From an uncultured bacterium (GTDB lineage: Bacteria > Bacillota > Clostridia > Christensenellales > CAG-917), in the NCBI GenBank assembly GCA_949432885.1, contig CASQXY010000003.1, positions 51,633 to 115,632 of the forward strand: a DNA stretch of 64,000 nucleotides. Direction: 5' to 3'. The stretch's first letter is position 1, and every line of letters starts with the position of its first letter. Shown piece by piece: positions 60,101 to 64,000 of this stretch. The position numbers and the translations under genes are program-made. The notes under the pieces were generated by a model that saw only the letters and a program-made list of their open reading frames with translations, had not been told where the DNA came from and did no database searches.

Positions 60101-63100
60101 TAAAGCGCGCGACGGGCAACTATGCCAAGGTGGGCGGAATTGATTCCACGTTCGACGAAGTAGAATTGTTTACGCTTGATTTCGGCTACGATATCGACAC
60201 GATTATCGAGGGCTTCGACCTCGGACTTTCGCTCAGCCTAGATTTCAGTCTCGACCCAATAGGTATCGACGTCAAAGTGGACAGCACTTTGCTTGCCGTC
60301 GGCATCGAACTCTGCGACCTTGACGTGGAAACGGGCGTGAATGGCGACGCGTATGCGAGAATCGAAAAGACGATTGCTGACGCGATAAACAGAAAGGATT
60401 ATTACGAGCTCAAAGCGGGCGAAACCGCGGATAAGAAATACGTTCTCGTAGACGGAACGGACGGACCCCGTTACGAGGAGTACGACGCGAGCAACCCCGA
60501 CCATGCGGGCAAGACGCTGTACGGTGCGGACGACCATTTCACAAAGCGCAGCGATATGAGCATCATAGAAGTCGACCTCGACCTGTTGATAGATTACAGC
60601 ACGGGCGCGACCTATACCTATATAGCGGACGAGCGCGAACTCAAAAAATACAATCCGTCTCAGAGATATTCCCGTCAGCAGTCCGACGGCAGATTCGTAC
60701 AGGACCCCAACGGTCATTTCGTGCGCGACGGCTTCGGTATGGACGCGGTGCTTGATTATATCTTCGACCAACTGCTTGAAGACGAGAAGGTGTTGGACAC
60801 TCTTCTGCCGCTCATACTTCTGTCTACGGAAGGCGGCAAATTCGATTACGAAATCATCAAGGAAATCATAGAAGGCAAGCCTAAGCCGACGTCGCTCAGG
60901 GAATTCCTCGCGCATATCGGATTACAGCTTCTTCTTGACGACGCGATGGACGACGGAATAATGATAAATATCAAACTCCGTGTCGATACGAAAGCTCTCG
61001 GTCTTGACCTCAACAACATCGATTTCGATAATCTGAACTTCGATTTGGACAGCATACTCAAATCTTTGGAAGCGTCAATATGCTTCGATTTCACCTATGA
61101 AAACGGAGCGGACAGCGCCTCCAAGATATATGTATATCTTGTCAACGGAGTCGTATATCTTGACGCGTCCCGCGTAAACGGACCCAAGATACAGCTGAAT
61201 CTGTTCGACCTGCTTGACGTGATGAACGTAAATCTGGGCGGCTCCAAGGGCGAAGCGCTTGCGGCGGCGGAAGGCGACGATAAGGACAACGGCAATAATA
61301 AGTTGGATTTAGTCAAATTGCTCAATCTTATCGTAAAGCAAATCGTGCTCAGCGGAACTCCTTGGGAAGGTAATCCCGTTCTGAACAGGATAGACGCCTT
61401 GAACGTGTTCTTCAAGAACAATATGATTAGCTCCATATTCAAGGAGATGCTGGGTATCGATTTCGACAATATTTATTCGGAGCTGGACGACAAATCGGGT
61501 CTGTTCCTCAAACCCAGCAATCTGATTGACGGATACGGTCAAGAAATGCTCACGCTCGAATTTATAGCGTCTCTCGCAAATATGCCAGACCCGTCCGATG
61601 TGAGCAAGCATTTCAGCTTTGACATACTTCTCGGACTCAATGCGCGCTTCGATATGGTGAGCACCGAGGACTACCGCGGCTTGCTCGGCGAAGATGAAAA
61701 GTGGAGCTTTATAAGCATAGCGGAGTATATCGACAATATTCTCTCAATAGTAAACGGATTTTACGGCGACAGCTATAACGCCGTCGATACGGAAAACGTG
61801 GTCGAGGGCACTTTGTACTACGGCTTCGACGAAACCGAGAGAGACGGCCAAGGCAATTACGTAAGCGGCGACTACCTGTTTGTGGCAGGCTCGTACCGTC
61901 TTATCAACGAGGGCGAAAAGGATAAACTGGATAAGAAGACTCCCAGATACAATCGTAAGTACATGAAAGTTGTTGAAGGAGTCGCAAACGTCCTTACGTA
62001 CATTCCCGATAATCTGGGTCTGTTCGTTTACGACGAGGCGAACGATATATACGTCCATATGAACGATTACAACGGAGACACTTCGGCTATGTCCAAGTTC
62101 AGACAGGACGAGGCGCCCGTTAAAGACGCAGCCGGCAATAACGCGGCGCTTGCCGACGTGAAGCTGTACTCCAAGGAGGGCGCTCCCGAATATAACAATC
62201 AAAACGTTTATCTGAACGTAAGCGGACTTGTGTATTTCAACAGCAACAGCATCGAGACCTACAACGTGGGCGGACTTGTGAGCAATCTGTTTGCGGATAT
62301 GATAATCGAATTGCAGGCGCAATCCGTGTTCAACGGCGGCGTAGGCATAAATATCGGACTCAACGTAGACCTTGCGGCGCTTGATTTGAGAGGCGTTCTC
62401 TCGGGCGCGTCTTTCGACAAGTTCTTTGAGAACAGCGACCTCAACAAACTCCAAATCGCCATAGAATTTATACAGGTAGACGAAAACGGCGATTTTGCAA
62501 GATATTCGAGCGACGACCCCAACAAATTGGGCGATTTGAAGGTTCTCGGAGGTATTTATCTGAGAGACGGCGACCTCTACATAGACGCAACCCAGATTAT
62601 TTCGTCGGCTGAGAGCTATTCGCGCATAGACGATTTCATTGAAGTTGCAAAGGACGCCATAGATAAAATAGGCGGAATAATCGGCGGCGGAAACGGCGAA
62701 CAGGGCAAGGAGGCTCTTGCCGCGGGCTCGGACAGCGAACTGGATAAGGAAAGAGCGGACGTAATCCGAAATGCAGTCTTGGCGCTTGCTTATTCGGATA
62801 CGGCGTTCCAGATTCAGCTTACCCGCTCGCTCATAGCGTTCGTGCTCGGCACAATCCTTCCCGATCTCGGCTCTATCGAAGATATATTCGACATAATGCA
62901 AATTTCGCTCGGCGTAACGCACGGCGAAACCGTATATAAGGAAGTAAGCTCTATAACCGACCCCGTGGAAAGAGCCAAGTGGGAATTGGGCGGAGAGTAT
63001 TACGACGAGAGATACAATCTCTATACGAACGAAAACGAATACAGGACCGTCGCGCTCGACGAGTATTACGTTGCCGAAGTGAACGGCGAAATCCGTTACT

Positions 63101-64000
63101 ATCAAGCGGATTATACCACGCTGTACTCCAAGGACGAGACGGACAATAAGAAGTATAACGTTATCGACTCATATGTCCCCGGCAAGACATACGTATTCGA
63201 TACGAACTACTATTGGCTCATAACCCGCAAGACGGAAGGTAAGACTGTTGAAAAGAGCGCGAATTACTACGCGTTGCTTGAAAACGGCGCTCCCGTAAGT
63301 CTGCGCGCTTACGATTTATACGCAGAGATTGACGGCGAATATGAGAAAATCGACGTTTCAAAGAACATTTTTGTCAACGACAATGCCGCTTCGGATTTCC
63401 GTTATGTGAGATATAACGGCGAATATCAGAAGGTCACGGCTTTGCAGACGAGGCTGTACGGATACGTGAAGACCCCCGGCGGACGTTACTACCGCACGGT
63501 TTATCACTATGCCGCGCTCGACGAATTCAAGATTGGCGCGGATATCACTACGGGCTGTCTGAGCATGGGTCTCAAACTCGGCGGTCTGTCCCTCGATTTC
63601 AGCTCGGGTATAGAGCTTGTGCCAGATTACATCCTTGACGAGAAGGCGCACAGCGTAACTATCGGAAATACCACCAAAAAGTATTCCAAGGATTTGACGG
63701 ACGAGGAAAAGGAGCTGACGGCGACGGTTCCGCTTAATCCCTTCTATGACACGATTATTTCGGTCGGCTTCTCGATAGAACTCGAATTGGGCATAACCGA
63801 GGGCAGTATCGATATAGGACGTATTATCAAGGAAATCATCGGCGATTTGACGGGTATAAAGATTGATATCCCATCCACGTCCAAGGGCTATTCCTCCGCT
63901 CATTTCAGAATAGACGTGTCGCTGATGCTGGATATGTACAATATCACCAATTCCGAGTTGAAATTAGAGCTGATTTCCGTCACGGAAGCCGGCTACGATA
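54106..64000 (+). CDS. Giant modular lipoprotein, N-terminal 3298+ residues (runs off the right edge)
   Basis: I find no in-frame stop from 54106 to the window end. The protein starts with a lipoprotein signal (VVIMTAVFAAC, lipid-modified C25), then a Pro/Asn/Gly-rich tether. The rest is built from recurring units. A beta strand pair of the type [IV]YIDAS (AVYIDASG, FIYIDAHV, VLYVDASN, TLYLDLKD, SVYIDFGS, VVYLDASR, DLYIDATQ) is followed by an amphipathic I-x-L-x-D-L-L helix, an acidic linker often containing EALAAAE, then another helix ending in a beta strand. Tyr-rich segments (YYELKAGETADKKYVL, KKYNPSQRYSRQQ) lie between units. Codon use is uniform. No known domain or catalytic motif is recognised; a large surface or adhesion scaffold is likely. 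Confidence 0.85.
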   Translation, partial: MRKRRLSVVLLLVLVVIMTAVFAACNPTQPNDSGDLPNLNPGDPNDPGISESQTISSQKAWTMLKEAAFAAATKENDNRYISFDTSFILGFGKDGYESLFVMRVAAAIDNKAKQNGNDDSEMLIELRQFEKSALGAAAADTNELSRLTANGEGKLLAGFYYYEGKLVADVRGIKRAAGQKDEAVHVVWTDNIDMAKFAAGLTDAFDKLNISNIVFNQLFGYDIGSLIKNLIGLDLVNLTVEDIIVNFLLGNSNSALVEKSDGLKTIKIPCDLSLVASVLPLLQSLISEDIIGIVNKVIGLDLGKLGALAGMALYIEADIQNDMLKGVQTSLDVNFNSKISEEVLNKYGEFQSEFGLALGYTSAEFVGTPELDLVKTLKNRKYNDKTDQSFYDFIAEKTETYSVLTFEGNLTLTLDINKKTVTIDDIIGSFGTLFSNILKNGLGDAMYDSLSALFGKEIHFGQQRNQVILNVRADINTKTPSETKIAVELRGENNKVRLGAYYDGRTNAVYIDASGVFGDDNTKLKLTDIKLHEILDELFDKLLDTIIDAINGLSGSSAKAQYAELASDGTIIKQHSGMVSDGGNDIYDTMSLINAILDNVDVAMNGDIFNINTVAVQLTQDILDYILSLVFAPDGNLAGGTVPIVDANLIYKNLGFAKEKSLTVNAGFGVSKDDTLVDLQIKGDIKFGSVVDPDGFQTLFDSIDDSEYLTLLQDGTLNTDILHINVSTDVSIDIEALRGTLAQLKINLDEIEFNDSLKGLMLDVLFELDSIKGGLSAQICLDLDLSGGLSMSAILNSTAMIRLIKNSDGGEVLSIYLQDGFIYIDAHVLCINAERIAINLEELMVMLGVDFGGNKDEAQGAADDEQTGDTQITADKIIVMLAGMIDGFSMMKNSISVTFATDILNKVLDMLDIKGITFDFSDASAKGGINITLADGLNLTDLRLGLNFGIGENFNFDIGVTGLQAGMSDTNTRYLDEFSSAPSTAYVEILKYPYLSLDVTLGAELSVCEGETNIVFGSVGTHWLKKVENPDAPGEYLYIYQSIDDEPVPSNYAGLLYYKDADGVWREAYSSSITVGFREQGDFAYKLNVSARLDLTAILDYLLGKNQNISTKDDRSELMIQLTGSKFGGAEQVLIGLYYLPGVLYVDASNFGFNKFETHIDLYDLILKMIAKDSSIVINGTAMDGSEAMAAAVNGELGYAERRALALTLIATLTSEDFTIEVAKGLVEMLFELTGIDVTEMTAWINVAWDNLESRDGKAFRIKADIKGSNNEENIGAEIYASDLGIKIGGDSLGNILVDYSDKATGDIQQIPIAEYVGKEDIGFELNVPILNEYGDIVIPSVFAELKGTFSIGADAGSHDWTVGQWLSAFIADDSSAVSSFLNDLVLSYSVPVPAGSEIGFRVALNLRLDNSTPIDFIENAVFAEIAEANKKDILSKYDEIYRKEGTKYYLLTEDERKNTNTYEGALYIKQYIPNGLAVVELTAKKHTGVAYLKMGENYVKVTVTEDNADDFANDTLYVSASLFNLDYILSHSDLAIELYSKSITDVDNMTPEQRSDATLLAVRLVYTGDFLGYAAGTLYLDLKDDFNIAVANINVADLLASFNKTTDGNKDNNNNKEDEAVTGAEQSGGVISTVLGNLSDYIGGITVDKVGAQVNFAEALVTALVNMIAKTDIAPEDFIKLNPTDSYLSFAWKYALALQLKIDPVYLGLEISGLSFGIGTDDSVLPDDFESGKYTSTENLDNITVSAKLNLDLEIKEQKEEIRIEKYIDLFIKNTGLALGIKFDCDMTYNLALTLGANLTLNNPNDTKIIIELANVLENKNILAIYVDGASVYIDFGSFAEEAFYVEDTAIAKKICELVSSLLGKVKDNTAGEALAAAEGAPEGLTAEEQMQIMLNISDKRLGALVTQNVLVGIIAALAGDKSVYTVINPAVEEGEELAADKFEGYYVERYNQIDDKKFVEAEDGVYVKEYINDRVTGIPIEDRTNLPEIMEKSGVYVKRATGNYAKVGGIDSTFDEVELFTLDFGYDIDTIIEGFDLGLSLSLDFSLDPIGIDVKVDSTLLAVGIELCDLDVETGVNGDAYARIEKTIADAINRKDYYELKAGETADKKYVLVDGTDGPRYEEYDASNPDHAGKTLYGADDHFTKRSDMSIIEVDLDLLIDYSTGATYTYIADERELKKYNPSQRYSRQQSDGRFVQDPNGHFVRDGFGMDAVLDYIFDQLLEDEKVLDTLLPLILLSTEGGKFDYEIIKEIIEGKPKPTSLREFLAHIGLQLLLDDAMDDGIMINIKLRVDTKALGLDLNNIDFDNLNFDLDSILKSLEASICFDFTYENGADSASKIYVYLVNGVVYLDASRVNGPKIQLNLFDLLDVMNVNLGGSKGEALAAAEGDDKDNGNNKLDLVKLLNLIVKQIVLSGTPWEGNPVLNRIDALNVFFKNNMISSIFKEMLGIDFDNIYSELDDKSGLFLKPSNLIDGYGQEMLTLEFIASLANMPDPSDVSKHFSFDILLGLNARFDMVSTEDYRGLLGEDEKWSFISIAEYIDNILSIVNGFYGDSYNAVDTENVVEGTLYYGFDETERDGQGNYVSGDYLFVAGSYRLINEGEKDKLDKKTPRYNRKYMKVVEGVANVLTYIPDNLGLFVYDEANDIYVHMNDYNGDTSAMSKFRQDEAPVKDAAGNNAALADVKLYSKEGAPEYNNQNVYLNVSGLVYFNSNSIETYNVGGLVSNLFADMIIELQAQSVFNGGVGINIGLNVDLAALDLRGVLSGASFDKFFENSDLNKLQIAIEFIQVDENGDFARYSSDDPNKLGDLKVLGGIYLRDGDLYIDATQIISSAESYSRIDDFIEVAKDAIDKIGGIIGGGNGEQGKEALAAGSDSELDKERADVIRNAVLALAYSDTAFQIQLTRSLIAFVLGTILPDLGSIEDIFDIMQISLGVTHGETVYKEVSSITDPVERAKWELGGEYYDERYNLYTNENEYRTVALDEYYVAEVNGEIRYYQADYTTLYSKDETDNKKYNVIDSYVPGKTYVFDTNYYWLITRKTEGKTVEKSANYYALLENGAPVSLRAYDLYAEIDGEYEKIDVSKNIFVNDNAASDFRYVRYNGEYQKVTALQTRLYGYVKTPGGRYYRTVYHYAALDEFKIGADITTGCLSMGLKLGGLSLDFSSGIELVPDYILDEKAHSVTIGNTTKKYSKDLTDEEKELTATVPLNPFYDTIISVGFSIELELGITEGSIDIGRIIKEIIGDLTGIKIDIPSTSKGYSSAHFRIDVSLMLDMYNITNSELKLELISVTEAGYD

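Noticed and set aside
54052..63903. Many long minus-strand open frames (for example 61744-63105 and 56935-58182) opposite the giant gene
   Set aside because: They are shadows of the strong codon bias on the plus strand: no ribosome sites, Arg/His/Val-rich low-quality protein, and the plus frame is continuous behind a promoter and lipobox.

Overview
The window looks like chromosomal DNA of an anaerobic, low-to-moderate GC Firmicute of the Clostridia type, probably an uncultured gut lineage; the placement is inference from gene content. Pointers are a NrdG-type radical-SAM activase, a Na+-pumping oxaloacetate decarboxylase, the order ecfA-ecfA-ecfT-truA, GGAGG-type ribosome sites, a BclA-like collagen protein and many small lipoproteins. 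There is no rRNA, CRISPR array, transposase or prophage block. Most of the window is housekeeping and transport, with two accessory pockets (about 12.6-13.5 kb and 18.6-22.2 kb) that are AT-richer and rich in repeats.

Layout. 0-2.3 kb: the tail of an MFS transporter, a gene-poor stretch carrying a repeated element, and nrdG. 2.4-5.2 kb (minus): an ArsR-regulated P1B metal-efflux operon split into regulator, free HMA chaperone and ATPase, with two near-identical operators. 5.4-8.9 kb: oxaloacetate decarboxylase alpha, gamma, biotin carrier and beta. 9-12.5 kb: a DMT exporter and two convergent DUF2804 proteins. 12.6-13.5 kb: an XRE regulator divergent from a SLOG-domain protein, with palindromic operators flanking a near-consensus promoter. 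13.6-18.6 kb: a ferritin-like protein, PatB/MalY C-S lyase, cysteine synthase, a decayed YdeI-family gene and TcdA. 18.7-19.95 kb: four tRNA genes (fMet, Met, Glu, Val) with direct repeats between and after them. 20.2-21.5 kb: GrpB-family and GNAT genes. 22.2-24.3 kb: two lipoproteins. 24.4-27.9 kb: ECF ATPases, EcfT and TruA. 28-33 kb: a small GNAT-like protein, GlnRS, a zinc-ribbon protein and two four-helix membrane proteins. 33-36.3 kb: a tightly coupled MBL hydrolase, two CPBP proteases and RlmH. 36.5-42.5 kb: TadA, a small membrane protein, a GlmU-like acetyltransferase, Pth and Mfd. 42.7-53.7 kb: a collagen-like surface protein, a HAAS-type membrane protein, a condensation-fold protein, an esterase, a membrane protein, ApgM, a divergent GH127-like protein, a PH-domain protein and a HGSNAT-like acyltransferase. 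54.1 kb to the right edge: one lipoprotein reading frame of at least 3298 codons.

Two themes run across the window. First, several genes have a sigma-A type promoter whose -10 box ends only 6-9 nt before the start codon, so the mRNA should be leaderless; the clearest are at 53705 (minus), 28071 and 24385. Second, the largest unknown is the giant modular lipoprotein at the right edge, built from recurring Y-[IV]-D-A beta units, DLL helices and EALAAAE-type acidic linkers.
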